From Isoetes taiwanensis (taxonomy: Eukaryota; Streptophyta; Lycopodiopsida; Isoetales; Isoetaceae), in NCBI GenBank assembly GCA_021234155.1, contig JAJEKV010000016.1, forward strand, positions 994,001-1,058,000: a DNA stretch of 64,000 nt. The letters are read 5' to 3'. Within the stretch, counting starts at the first letter, position 1. Each line of letters starts with the position of its first letter. The notes beneath the pieces are model-generated. The model saw nothing but the letters and a program-made list of their open reading frames with translations. It searched no databases and was not told where the DNA came from. The position numbers and the translations under genes were made by a program. Shown here piece by piece: positions 30,336 through 40,924 of this stretch.

Positions 30336-32051
30336 CTATTGTTGAGGTGGCCGTGGTGGCTTCCTCAGAACAGGACGGGGGCCGTGTTTACCATTAGTTA
30401 CCCACAGTTGATAAGCCGTGAGGCGTACGGAAGCAGGCTGAGTTGAGCCTGGAAGTTGGACTTGAACTTGTGGAAGTTGAGGACACGCCGTGGTGGTGTG
30501 ACCCCATTCATGACAACGATAACATTGAGCCTTCGAGGGATCAAAGGGAGGACGGTTGCCTTGTCCCCGTGGTTGCTGAGATTGCTGCGTTGGTTGATAC
30601 TGCTGTGGTTGTTGGGATTGATATTGCTGAGGCGGATATGACTGTTGTTGTTGAGGCGTGGTCTGGACTTGAAAAACCAGTTTGTTTCTGAAGGGTGTTG
30701 GATGAGAACGCGTGCATTCTTCCGTGGCGTGATTGCACATATTGCATCTTTTACAATGAGGGAGTCCATTGGAGGAGTTGCATTCATTTGCCAAATGGCC
30801 TGGATATTTGCAAATATGACACCAGATCTGTGAGCGTTGTGGAGTTGGTTGCTGAGGCTGGACAGAATTTTGTGGAACCATGACGGGGGGCATGAAAGGA
30901 AGTTCCGTGAGGGCAACACCTCGAGAGGAAACATTGACCGAGTGATTGACCAATTCAATGGCCTGCTCCAGTGACTTTGGACGCAGGTATTCTGTCATAA
31001 GTCGAATGGCAGGAGGAAGACCTTGCAGAAACCAGACGAGGATCTGGCTTTGCGTGGGGTACTCCTGAAGTTTACTGACAAGAATATGAAGACGATCTGC
31101 AAAATCCCGGGCTGACTCCGTGGGCTCTTGCTGAAGGTCATTGAGTTGCTTGAGAAGAAGTTGATCATCGTCTGTGGTGCCATAATGAGACAGAAATGCA
31201 GTTTTCATTTCCTGCCAGCTTTGTTTCCAGTGGCTTTTGTTGGCCATTAACCACTGATGAGGGGCGCCTCTGAGTGTGGTCGAAAAGATATGAAATTTGA
31301 GTTGTGGTTGCGCATGACCATTCAGAATGGCCAAGGCTTCAAATTCCTCTATATGGGCTTGAGCACTCTGATCCAAAGGTTTGCCTTTAGTGTTGCCAAA
31401 AGTGGGATAAGTCAGCTTCAAATTATGAGTGGGAGATGAGGGTGGAACTTGAGCATAGACAGGTGGATTTGGTGGGGGATATGTAGAAGCATAAATAGGT
31501 GGGACAGTCTGGGGCTGAGAGCTAGGGGGTGGCACTGAAAAAACCTGTGTTCCAGAGAAAGTAGCATCGGGTGGGGAAGGACCTTGAGAACCCTCCTCAT
31601 TAGGCTTGAGATCACTGAGTTGGTAAACAGGAAGAGCATGTTGAAAAGATGGAGAAGATGGAATGCCATGAACGTGGGAAGTGCCAAAGGACACATGATG
31701 GTAGCCCATTCCAGCAGGAGGGGAAGAAGGTTGTGACGGCTGAGGGGTGTGGCCTGAAGGTATATTGATGTAGGTGCTTTCAGGAGTGTGGAAATAGTGA
31801 GGCGTGGGCTGAACAGGAACATGTTGTGGGGACTGAGGTTGAGAGCAATGCCGACATACAGGGGGAGACCCTGGTCTAGAATGAACACGAGGGGTAGGAG
31901 GTGTCGACTGAGCTCTGGAACGGATACGACCACCCTCAATGTCATAAGCAGTATCATACATATCCCGTACAGCCTCGCGTCGTTGATGGCGCTTCAGTCG
32001 AGCCGCGGTTTGGCACAGAAGTTCTTCAGGAGTGAAGCCTCGAGCCGACAT
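30336..32051 (-). CDS. Gag polyprotein of the gypsy element
   Basis: This is a 571-residue intact ORF whose ATG (MSARGFTPEELLCQTAARLK) lies 35 bases from the end of the 5' LTR. A Pro/Gln-rich N-terminal region (about residues 40-230) precedes the gag domain (about 235-370), which includes HIEEFEALAILNGHAQPQLK, GAPHQWLMANKSHWKQSW and LLLKQLNDLQQEPTESARDF. Three CCHC knuckles follow: CHICKYPGHLANEC, CKRCNMCNHATEEC and CYRCHEWGHTTTAC. The protein forms the capsid and binds RNA. The frame ends in TAG at 30338-30336 and is open again directly afterwards in the same frame, leading into pol. Confidence 0.92.
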   Translation of the reverse strand: MSARGFTPEELLCQTAARLKRHQRREAVRDMYDTAYDIEGGRIRSRAQSTPPTPRVHSRPGSPPVCRHCSQPQSPQHVPVQPTPHYFHTPESTYINIPSGHTPQPSQPSSPPAGMGYHHVSFGTSHVHGIPSSPSFQHALPVYQLSDLKPNEEGSQGPSPPDATFSGTQVFSVPPPSSQPQTVPPIYASTYPPPNPPVYAQVPPSSPTHNLKLTYPTFGNTKGKPLDQSAQAHIEEFEALAILNGHAQPQLKFHIFSTTLRGAPHQWLMANKSHWKQSWQEMKTAFLSHYGTTDDDQLLLKQLNDLQQEPTESARDFADRLHILVSKLQEYPTQSQILVWFLQGLPPAIRLMTEYLRPKSLEQAIELVNHSVNVSSRGVALTELPFMPPVMVPQNSVQPQQPTPQRSQIWCHICKYPGHLANECNSSNGLPHCKRCNMCNHATEECTRSHPTPFRNKLVFQVQTTPQQQQSYPPQQYQSQQPQQYQPTQQSQQPRGQGNRPPFDPSKAQCYRCHEWGHTTTACPQLPQVQVQLPGSTQPASVRLTAYQLWVTNGKHGPRPVLRKPPRPPQQ

Positions 32052-32069
32052 GATGAAAGAAAGATCAGA

Positions 32070-32085
32070 CCCGGCAGCGGCGACA
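32070..32085 (-). promoter_or_regulatory. Primer-binding site, tRNA-Asp type
   Basis: One base after the 5' LTR the minus strand reads TGTCGCCGCTGCCGGG. This matches TGGCGCCGTTGCCGGG, the complement of the 3' end of plant tRNA-Asp(GUC), with two mismatches. Confidence 0.75.
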
Positions 32086-32086
32086 G

Positions 32087-32670
32087 TGTTTGGGGTCTGG
32101 GTTCGGGAACTCCTGCAAGACAGCCCTCTGTGAGGACCCTTAGATCTAACAGAAGAATCTGGGAGCTATGTCACGCGGGATTTGCTAAAAGAACGAAGAG
32201 GAAGAGAAAAAGAAGCACAAGAAAACAAGAGATCACAATAATGAGAATAACTTCCTTGATGTCAATGAAAATACATGAGCTCTCGCAAGAGAGAAAACTG
32301 AAGTGAGACAAGACTCAAAACTCATCTAAAAGCTCATGTGCTAGCTCTACTCATATATATAGTACAATGGCCTTTGGCCCAATATAGACACTCTGACTGA
32401 TTTCGGTGCCGACTCCTGGAAGGAGGCCTGATTTGCAGGAATGCTGGCGGTGCCTCTTGAAATGCCTGAAATCATGCTGACGCTGACGCAGGCGGTGACG
32501 GGCCGTCACTTGTCTGAGCGCCTCCTCTTGACGTCGTCTTTGTCTGCGTGGTCTGCTTGGTCTTCTGCTGGGCCTTTGACGACTGACCTGTGCCCGTCTG
32601 TGGATCCTTGGCCTTGACTTGGTCCGTCGTATGCATGAATAGTCCTGTGCCTGGAGGTACAGGACTAACA
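32087..32670 (-). repeat. 5' LTR of the gypsy element (right in window)
   Basis: The LTR is 584 bp and about 98% identical to 21958-22549. It lacks a short segment around 32535 (GACGTCGTC versus GACGCCAGGCGTGGTC). A TATA-like sequence lies at 32352-32363 (-). Confidence 0.95.
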
Positions 32671-32675
32671 CATAG
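32671..32675. repeat. Target-site duplication CATAG, right
   Basis: It matches 21953-21957. Confidence 0.9.
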
Positions 32676-33150
32676 TTTCCTTCTAGGTATGTCCCTAATA
32701 TATATATGTGCAGGAGGATGCTCGCAATATAAAGTTATTGAGAATACAAAATGACATGTGCTGCAGAAAAAACAATTGTAGAAAATGAAAACGAGTGTAG
32801 AAAACAAGTATTGAAAATGGGAACACGTGTATAATGCACCAGATCATACTTTAAGCATGAATTACTTGGTGCTTGTGATTGACACATTTGCATGATTCAC
32901 AATGCATTGATAGTTTATCTTGGTTGGGCTTCCTTTACAGGTGTAAATGCAGAACAATAATTTCTCTAACTTGCGATCCACAAATCTCTTTCTTGCAAAT
33001 TTTTTTTTTGCCATTGAGCTGAAGCATAATGCTGATTACGAATTTTGATGGCATCGGTTGAGGGTCTGGTAAAATCTTAGGGATTTTGGCAACATCAATT
33101 GAGGCTTGACAATAATCCTACGGAACCAAGCAAAAGATGCTAAGTTAGAA
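32676..33150. other. Non-coding stretch
   Basis: This is AT-rich host or old repeat sequence, with no supported feature. Confidence 0.3.
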
Positions 33151-33220
33151 CTCCAAATAATTTTGCATGTTTGATTGACAATATTTTCATACCATCATAA
33201 CCATTGAACTAGCCTTCTTG
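33151..33220 (+). repeat. Isolated copy of the 72-bp tandem repeat
   Basis: CCAAATAATTTTGCATGTTT, followed by GATTGACAATATTTTC and AACTAGCC, matches the units at 35283-35505. It lies immediately left of the palindrome. Confidence 0.7.
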
Positions 33221-34565
33221 TCAAACCATATATAATGCATACACTTTGATTCTATTCTTCGAGATTCTTTGATGCTCCAGTGCATGCGCGCCAAGTGTCG
33301 AAAAATATTTTTGAGAAACATTTTTTGTATTTTCCTAGTTAATATTTATTGAGGAGGAGCCACAGCCACGTGACTCCCCTTGCTCAATTAATCCATCTAA
33401 GCTCAATCAATCCACATTCCTTAAAAATTATTATCAAAGCACGACATGTGTGCAGTTTGCATTTATTGCGGCCATTAATGCACTCTAATAACTTGATGAG
33501 ACATGTGTGCACTTTGCATTTATTGCGGCCATTAATACACTTTGCATTTATTGCGGCCATTATTCCGACGTCGCCATTGCAGTCCACAAGGCATTTCTGT
33601 GGACCAATGCGGCCATGCGAGCGATGATGAGGCAACCCGGCAGATCCACTTCCATTCCATGCATACTTCAAACAAGGTGTGTGCTCTATATCTCTCATCC
33701 CATTCCCTTTCTGGCCCATACGATAGATGGCATCCTGTTTGATTACCATGAGGTTCCCCTATTCTTCAACAAATCAAACTAGAAATATTAAACAAATAAA
33801 TTACATTAAACAAATGAGGCAGAGATATAAAGATGCTCACCGCAATGGATGGGCAGTGATGCACCCGATGATGGGCAGTGGGTTTTGAGCCTGGACGGGA
33901 GTTTCCCATAACCATTAGCTTAACCACTTGGCCGTCAACGCAATGAGCATCTTTTTATCTCTGCCTCATTTGTTTAATGTAATTTATTTGATTAATGTTT
34001 CTAGTTTGATTTGTTGAAGAATAGATGTGGGGAACCTCATGGTAATCAAACAGCATGCCATCTATCGTATGGTCCAGAAAGGGAATGGGATGAGATATAG
34101 AGCACACACCTTGTTTGAATATGCATGGAATGGAAGTGGATCTGCCGGTTTGTCTCATCATCGCTCGCATGGCCGCATTGGTCCACAAAAATGCCTTGTG
34201 GACTGCAATGGTAACGTCGAAATAATGGCCGCAATAAATGCAAAGTGTATTAATGGCCGCAATAAATGCAAAGTGCACACATGTCTCATCAATTTATTAG
34301 AGTGCATTAATGGCCGCAATAAATGCAAAGTGCACACATGTCATTCTTTGATAATAGTTTTTAAGGAATGTGGATTGATTTAGCTTAGATGGATTGATTG
34401 AGCAAGGGGAGTCACGTGGCTGTGGCTCCTCCTCAATAAATATTAACTAGGAAAATACAAAAAATGTTCCTCAAAAATATTTTTCGACACTTGGCCCGCA
34501 TGCACTGGAGCATCAAAGAATCTCGAAGAATAGAATCAAAGTGTATGCATTATATATGGTTTGAT
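33221..34565. repeat. 1.35-kb palindrome (inverted arms with a 91-bp spacer)
   Basis: The left arm (33221 to about 33846) and right arm (about 33938-34565) are near-perfect reverse complements. The outer ends are TCAAACCATATATAATGC and GCATTATATATGGTTTGA. Each arm contains three copies of CTTTGCATTTATTGCGGCCA (or its complement) and a CCACGTGACTCC segment. The spacer is a tRNA-like SINE head. ORFs in the arms mirror each other and are not credible genes. Confidence 0.92.
33861..33940 (-). mobile_element. tRNA-like SINE head, copy 1 (palindrome spacer)
   Basis: The minus strand has an A-box-like GGCCAAGTGGTTAA and, about 35 bases downstream, a B-box-like GGCTCAAAACCC, then ACTGCCCATCATCGGGTGC. 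This spacing is that of a tRNA Ser/Leu-type internal Pol III promoter. It has two further copies at 35076 and 35181. Confidence 0.6.
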
Positions 34566-35056
34566 CGTACGGGCCAGAAAGGGAATGGGATGAGAGATAT
34601 AGAGCACACACCTTGTTTGAAGTATGCATGGAATGGAAGTGGATCTGCCGGGTTGTCTCATCATCGCTCGCATGGCCGCATTGGTCCACAGAAATGCCTT
34701 ATGGACTACAATGGTGACGTCGGAATAATGGCCGCAATAAATGCAAAGTGTATTAATGGCCGCAATAAATGCAAAGTGCACACATGTCTCATCAAGTTAT
34801 TAGAGTGCATTAATGGCCGCAATAAATGCAAAGTGCACACATGTCGTGCTTTGATAATAATTTTTAAGGAATGTGGATTGATTGAGCTTAGATGGATTAA
34901 TTGAGCAAGGGGAGTCACGTGGCTGTGGCTCCTCCTCAATAAATATTAACTAGGAAAATACAAAAAATGTTCCTCAAAAATATTTTTCGACACTTGGCCC
35001 GCATGCACTGGAGCATCAAAGAATCTCGAAGAATAGAATCAAAGTGTATGCACTCT
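34566..35056 (+). repeat. Third, partial copy of the palindrome arm
   Basis: This is a direct copy of the right arm (from about 34067: GCCAGAAAGGGAATGGGATG to GAATAGAATCAAAGTGTATG), adjoining it head to tail. It lacks the inner ~115 bases of the arm. Confidence 0.9.
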
Positions 35057-35075
35057 TTTATCCTCTCCTTTTTAT

Positions 35076-35158
35076 CACCCGATGCTAGTCAGTGGGGTTT
35101 GAGCCTGGATGGGTGATGCCCAGAACCAATGGCCTGACCACTAGGCTAACAATGCGAT
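35076..35158 (-). mobile_element. tRNA-like SINE head, copy 2
   Basis: On the minus strand, TTAGCCTAGTGGTCAGG (A box) and AGGCTCAAACCCCACT (B box) lie about 35 bases apart, ending in CATCGGGTG. It is diverged from copies 1 and 3 between the boxes, like tRNA-derived sequences of different subfamilies. Confidence 0.6.
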
Positions 35159-35180
35159 GGACCTTTTTGTTTATTTAGCG

Positions 35181-35256
35181 GCACCCGATGATGGGCAGTG
35201 GGCTTTGAGCCTGGACAGGAGTTTCCCATAACCATTAGCTTAACCACTTGGCCGTC
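35181..35256 (-). mobile_element. tRNA-like SINE head, copy 3
   Basis: It is almost identical to copy 1 (only two or three differences over 76 bases). It continues upstream on its own strand into the GC-rich palindrome at 35256-35277. Confidence 0.6.
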
Positions 35257-35277
35257 GCGGCGGCCTTGGCCGCCGCG
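35256..35277. repeat. GC-rich perfect palindrome
   Basis: CGCGGCGGCC-TT-GGCCGCCGCG has a 10-bp stem, followed by GATAAGTTTCTTGT. A second copy with two changes lies at 36035-36056, followed by GATAAATTTCTTGT. Confidence 0.7.
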
Positions 35278-35282
35278 ATAAG

Positions 35283-35505
35283 TTTCTTGTTGTATCTAAA
35301 TCATGTTGCATGTTTAATTGACAACATTTCCATACCATTATAACCCATGAATTAGCCTCCATTTCATATCCAAATCATTTTGCATGTTCCATTGTCAACA
35401 TTTTCACTCCATAAACTCTTGAACTAGCCTCCTTCTTATTTCCAAATCATTTTGCATGTTTGATTGACAACATTTTCTCTCCATCATACTGAACTAGCAT
35501 CCGTG
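35283..35505 (+). repeat. Three tandem copies of a ~72-bp repeat
   Basis: Units start near 35297, 35369 and 35441 with ATCTAAATCATGTTGCATG, ATCCAAATCATTTTGCATG and TTCCAAATCATTTTGCATG. Each continues with TTGACAACATTTTC-like sequence and GAACTAGCCTCC. A fourth unit at 33151-33220 shows that the palindrome block interrupts the array. Confidence 0.75.
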
Positions 35506-36034
35506 TTGTATAGAAGTTCTAAACTAATGAGCGACTTTCTAGAGGTCTAGGTCAAGTTTGGAAATTCTAATAAGAATATTTATGGATGAACTAAGTTTAA
35601 ATTTTGAGATAACAATTGGATCTAATAAAATGTTTGCGTACATGGCTAATGACATTTTTCCTCACTTGCACCTACGTTCAAAAGCAAAATCAGAACTCTC
35701 TTAGATATGTTGTAACTTAAAATAAAGTAGCAAAACCAAAATACTTTCTCTCAAAATGTTGTAGCTTAAAATAAATCATGCATATACCATATACTCCATT
35801 TTCACAACCCATCCAATACTATATAAACCACAACAAAACAACAAATGCGATCAAAGTGCATCAAAATAACAACTACCATCGAGGTGAAGCAAGAATTAGC
35901 AAGCACTAAAGTTATGAGCTAAAAAAAGGCTCTACAAAAAGTTTAACGACGGATTTTGAACATTGGCAAGTAGAACGCGTTCCAACTTTGCACAAGGTTG
36001 CAAACTAATAAGTGAGTGAGTGAAGAAAAATGTT
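35506..36034. other. AT-rich non-coding stretch
   Basis: No gene is supported. Confidence 0.3.
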
Positions 36035-36056
36035 CGCGGCGGCCTTGGCCACCACG
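36035..36056. repeat. Second copy of the GC-rich palindrome
   Basis: CGCGGCGGCCTTGGCCACCA followed by CG; see 35256-35277. Confidence 0.65.
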
Positions 36057-36515
36057 ATAAATTTCTTGTAATATAAGGGACTTGAACCCTCGATCAATTG
36101 TCATGCATTTCAAATCGCAATAGACGACCAAAAATATAACAATTAGTTTTAACATTATTAAAGTCAATGTTATTAGAGATCAGAAGAAATCTTGTGTCTA
36201 ATGAAGGGCATAGACTAGACTAATTATAACTTAGCATAAAGAATTTCTAACAATAATGACTGCCTCTAGAATACTGGTCAACATCCACATCCATTAAAAT
36301 TTGGTTTTCTATAAGAAAGCCAAAGCTTTATCTTATACTGGAGATGCATGACTTTAGAGGTATTTCTTCAATTTCGAAACAAACATGCTGTCAAGCGCCA
36401 TCTTCATCCACACTTTTTGGAAGTGTTGAATTTTGAAGATCCTTACCCCTTACGAAAATCCAGATATTCTGTCACAGTCAGAGTAAGGAGCAGGAATTCC
36501 TAATTGACTTAATGA

Positions 36516-39500
36516 CTATTTCTGCATGGCCTTGACAGGAGCATCAATATGACTAAGATAGGAATAGATATCACTGCCCTTGTAGATATTCTTCCCTTTT
36601 AAAATCCATCCCAGAGTAGTACTATAAGCATCAAAATTCTTGAAAGGAAAAAGAATATTCTTAAAACGAACATATAGTTTTTTATCACTTGAGGTACCTC
36701 TGATGATTGATTTTAAAGAGGTCCAAGAGATAAAGGAATTATTATCTCTGTATAGGTCTTTTATTCTTAAAATCCCTTTCTCAGACCATTTATTGTAAAT
36801 TCTAGGATGCTTGATTGCTATCACTTTGGAGTGCTGATCTTGAAAGATAGGGGACCAGAACAAATTAGTGCTCATAGTGGCATCAGTGACCTTATCACTT
36901 TGAAGACAAGTCTGAACTTTATTCCAGGCCATCAACAAGTTATACATAAGAGGAGAAATGTTTGGAGCATGATGCAAATGCACAAAGGCAGATTCAGGGA
37001 GACAATGCTGAATTGAGGCTAAAACTGAGTTTGCAATAATAGTTCTGCCAGCAAAAGATAAACAGTTCCTATAGTTATTCAATTTCCTCTTGATTCTCTC
37101 TAGAATTGGGTTCCGTATTGGGTTCCCCTGTTATTTTTCTACATATTCTAAATGAGGTGCACCTTGGACTGCCAAAGTCGTCGGATCTGCTCGATCCGAT
37201 GGCACAGACTGTACGTTGGAGCCTCTGGGCACCTCTCATTTCGCTTATGCTCATTTATGACTGGGGCGCCTATGATTTTGAGATGTCAAATACGAGTTTG
37301 CCTAAGGTTTTGATGGTATATCGAACCTCTATATGACTTCGCTTGAGGTTTTAGAATATGAAATACGGGAGCTCGAACCTCTACCAAAATAACTCAATGT
37401 CCTAATAAGTCTACTTCAACCAATCTAACCAGTGAGTTAACGTGAGTATTTTTTATCTTAAATCTATGTTTTTTTTTATAACAACCCATTGAATTGTTTT
37501 ATAGATATGGTCTATGGTTTCAAGAATTATATCCATATCAAATCCCCCTGGAACCCCCTGGTATTTTGCTACATATTTCTTTTAAACTTGGATTCAGAGA
37601 ATGGGGCATACCAAGTAAATTAGAGGCTTGCAAGGTATTTAGATCTGGGATGCCCCATATGGCAGTTTAATTGATGTCATCTGCAAACTTACTCTTGTCA
37701 AGGTTAAGATGCACCCCCCAGGTAGCAGAGAACTCCTCAATTAAGTCCAAGAAAGAATTGACATTATTGGCATTGGAGTCTAAGAAGGCGAAAGTGTCAT
37801 CTGCATATTGCGATAGTGAGATAATCAACATTATTAGGAAGCTTAAGGCCAGTGATCCTGTAGCTTGAAGATTATCTACACATCTAGTAAGCATATCGGC
37901 AACAATTAGAAAAAGATAAGGGGCCAGAGGACACCCTTGTCTAACTCCTTTAGCTAGTGGAAAGAAAATTGTTGGTGAACCATTGATAATGACAACAGAG
38001 TTAGACATAGAGTTTAAGCCATGAATGAGAGAAATAATTTTAGGATGGAATCTAATTTTCTTTAAGACAATATCAATGAAATCCCATTTGACTGTATCAA
38101 AGGCTCTCTTAAAATCTAACTTAAGTAGAATGCAAGCTTGCTTGGAGATTTTATTCAGTGAAGGCCTTCCATTGCACTAATGTAATTGTCCAGGATAAAT
38201 CTATTGGGAAGGAAGGCAGATTGCTTTTCACTAATATTTTTTTGTAGAAAAGGTTGAACTCTTTATGCAATGATTTTTGCACATATCTGCGTGATTTTGA
38301 AAATTTTGAATACAGCACTCCAGGCCCACCACAACCAAAAAGTCATTATGCTCCATTAAAAGTTGTCCCGCCCAAGATGGGCGGGATAATTTAACATTTG
38401 TCGTAAATAAACAAGTTAATTTAACTGTCGGTATGTGATATGGTCTCAATTTTAGTTTCAATAAATCGCAATGGCGATCTTTGTGAGCGTAGGATGTCTT
38501 AAACTATGTCTTTTTAAAATTGCCTAAAAAAATCTATATATTGATCTTTCATGATAAATAAGAACGCAATGGCGATTTGTCCAACTGTTATTGCATGTTT
38601 TTTCTTGACCAACGAGATCCGCATGGAGGACTTTTAATGATTTATATGGGCACTGCAGCCTATTTCAAGTCAAACGAGAATTTCAAATTTCTCTAACTAA
38701 TGAATTCTTGCTTTTATAGGTAGAGTTTGTCAAAGAAATAGTCCTCCATTCAGCAAAGGAGCTTGGATTGTCAATTTTGGGCACTAAAGCAATAAATCCA
38801 GCAGAGATAGAGGGGTGCAAATAGTTTGAATTCCAGAAGCCATGCACTAAACCAATTAAGTCTGACTTCATAATATTCCAGAAGTGGAGGTAGAACTCAG
38901 GAGGGAAGCCATCAGGGCCAGGGGATTTACCTTTAGTAAAGCTCTTGATAGTTTGAAGGATTTCATCTTCAGTTGGAATATTTGCTAAAGAAGCATCCAT
39001 AATATCAGCTGGATTAGCCAGAATATTATCCAGACGAGAAATAAATCTATTTCCATTCATAATCTCATTTGCTGAAGGATTAGAATTTGCAAAGAGCGAG
39101 GCATAATTCTCAAAGAAGTATTTCTTGATGTCAGAGTTTGAGGTGAGAGAGGTACCCGAGTCATTTTTGACTCGAGTTATTGAATTCTTAAGTAGCTTAT
39201 TCCTTGCTACCCTAAAAAAGAATGTTGAACTGCCATGATCAATCTCACTGTTGTATTTGATCTTGTATTTGATTGCAAAACACTTGGCTTCTCTTTCCTC
39301 AATATTTTTCAAGTGTCTCTCAATTAACTCCTCACCAGTTTGAAGACTGTGATTGTGATAACTTCCTTCATTTTGGTAAGAAGGCTTTCCTTTTCGTAGA
39401 TCCTAATTAAACGTCTGCCTTTGACCCAGTTTTTTAATCAAATCCTTGGCTTTTTTTATCTTGGAATGAAAATGTTTCATGGAGCAATTGGAAGATCCAG

Positions 39501-39861
39501 AATCAATGGTCTGATAAAATTCAGCAAAATCCTTATTAAATTCCTCACTCAAGAGGAGAGAATAGTTAAAACTTAAAAGGAATGTTGCCATCTCTGGGAA
39601 TCTAAGAAGGTGTTTAATATGAAGGAATTGACGCTAATGATCTGAAATGGAAGTACCTTCATCACTTGCGACAAAACAGTTATCCCAAAAGTTAGAATTT
39701 GGATTGGATACATAGAACCTGTCCAAAGCACAGTAAATTCTAGCTTGATGTTTCTGCGAATTAGACCATGTGTAGATTGAGGTAGAAAAAGGAATGTGGA
39801 TCAAAGCAGAGTCACTGATCAATTTATCCCAATTAATTCTTCCAGTTGAGTTCATATGCAA
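36516..39861 (-). pseudogene. Degenerate plant LINE ORF2 (minus strand)
   Basis: On the minus strand: an endonuclease C-terminal part (FSTSIYTWSNSQKHQARIYC, to 39634), a linker, and reverse transcriptase. The RT has GKSPGPDGFPPEFYLHFW (about 38930), ILLKLDFKRAFDTVKWDFID (about 38110), GVRQGCPLAPYLFLIVADML (about 37935) and SQYADDTFAFLD (about 37805). A C-terminal region with NNYRNCLSFAGRTIIANSVL (about 37080-37020) follows. Two stretches do not belong: about 38250-38690 and about 37126-37577. The second is flanked by imperfect repeats of CCCCTGKTATTTTKCTACAT, which suggests an insertion. The remnant is older than the LINE at 7723, with no ORF1, 5' end or poly(A) identified. Confidence 0.8.
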
Positions 39862-39980
39862 AATTCATAAGACCAATACCTGTTCATTGCAAGATCTAAA
39901 AATTGCAAAGCCATAGTCGCCAATCAAGGTTCCATCGAGCCATTTCTGCGCCTTAGCACTAGGAAACAAAAGGGTTTGTT

Positions 39981-40093
39981 CGAAGTGCAATTACACGTGG
40001 TGTACACATAGGACACATGTGGCGTACACGTGTATAGACTAGAATTGCATGAAATCGTGCACCTCGGGTTAGGCAACCCTGCTTAAAAAAAAA
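39981..40093 (+). repeat. ~103-bp dispersed repeat, left copy, with A tail
   Basis: It runs from CGAAGTGCAATTACACGTGG to GGGTTAGGCAACCCTGCTT and ends in A10. It is about 90% identical to 41280-41382. It contains CACGTGGTGTACAC and CACATGTGGCGTACACGTG palindromic words. The A tail suggests a SINE-like retroposon. Confidence 0.7.
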
Positions 40094-40924
40094 AATGCAA
40101 TATTTCTTGCTCTACAAAAAGACCTAGAAAATCCAACTATGCTATGCATAGTTTATTAGATTTCACAACCATTATACAAACTGCACCTTTATGGCAAACA
40201 TTATGTCTAACAAGGAAAGTTGAAGAACTATGCCATGCATAGTCTTATGAGATTTCACAACCATTATTCAAATTGAAATTGCAACTTTATGGCAAACATT
40301 ATGTCTAACAAGGCAAGTTGAAGAACATAATGTTGTACCTTCCCTGAATCTGAAGTCTGAGCATAGACACCCTATTAAAGGTTCTGGCCTTTGGTTTGGC
40401 TGCTAGTGGAAGCATCCTCTTTTAACACTTGGGTTTTGACTTTGGCAACTAAACACAACCAACTAATTATGTCGGTTGCATGGCTCCATGTCAATGAAAA
40501 AAGAGAAAAAACAGGAGAGAAAGAGAGATAACTTCCTTCAATAAATTAATATTTTACGATGACAGAGACATGTAATCTTAGGCATTTATCCTCAATCACC
40601 TTTATGGTTGCATAAAGATAATGTAGAAAGATGCATGCGCATTGCATCATCGAATCTTATGCTTAATTAGGAAGGGCAGGGGATGAAGAACAACAGATGC
40701 CAACCAGGACATTAAGAATGGTAAAGGTAAAATCTGCACATCAGTCTACCAAAAAGAAAGCAAATTCGACATGCAAACAGAGCAAAGAAGATAATATATG
40801 AAAAAACTTAATGATTTGCATTCACAAAAGACTGTCTTGGATGAATTCTATATTCTAGGTAAGATTTATACAGCATTGAAACAAAATTGCAAAGACCAAA
40901 TTCTTATGCAGGGAGGGTACCTAA
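40094..40924. other. Non-coding stretch with a local duplication
   Basis: A block of about 110 bases with ACTATGC...CATAGT, AGATTTCACAACCATTAT and GGCAAACATTATGTCTAACAA occurs at about 40134-40216 and again at 40228-40320. No gene is supported. Confidence 0.5.

Larger units (their letters stand above)
21958..32670 (-). mobile_element. Complete Ty3/gypsy LTR retrotransposon with extra sense and antisense ORFs
   Basis: This 10.7-kb element on the minus strand has LTRs of 592 and 584 bp, TG...CA ends, a CATAG duplication, a tRNA-Asp primer site and a polypurine tract. Order on the minus strand: 5' LTR, gag, pol (protease, reverse transcriptase, RNase H, integrase), a 260-base ORF in the opposite direction, a 930-residue extra ORF, 3' LTR. 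No chromodomain follows the integrase. The order identifies Ty3/gypsy. Extra ORFs after integrase are known in the Ogre/Tat/Athila group, so affinity to that group is possible but unproven. The LTRs differ at only about 2% of positions plus an 8-base length difference, which indicates recent insertion. Confidence 0.95.

Noticed and set aside
33440-33570. CRISPR-like spacing of CTTTGCATTTATTGCGGCC repeats
   Set aside because: There are only three unequal units, inside a plant palindrome; this is not a CRISPR array.
33349-34904. Many mirrored ORFs in the palindrome region
   Set aside because: They are the same arm read in opposite orientation, with low-complexity HFAFIAAI-type translations and no domain. 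They are treated as repeat, not genes.
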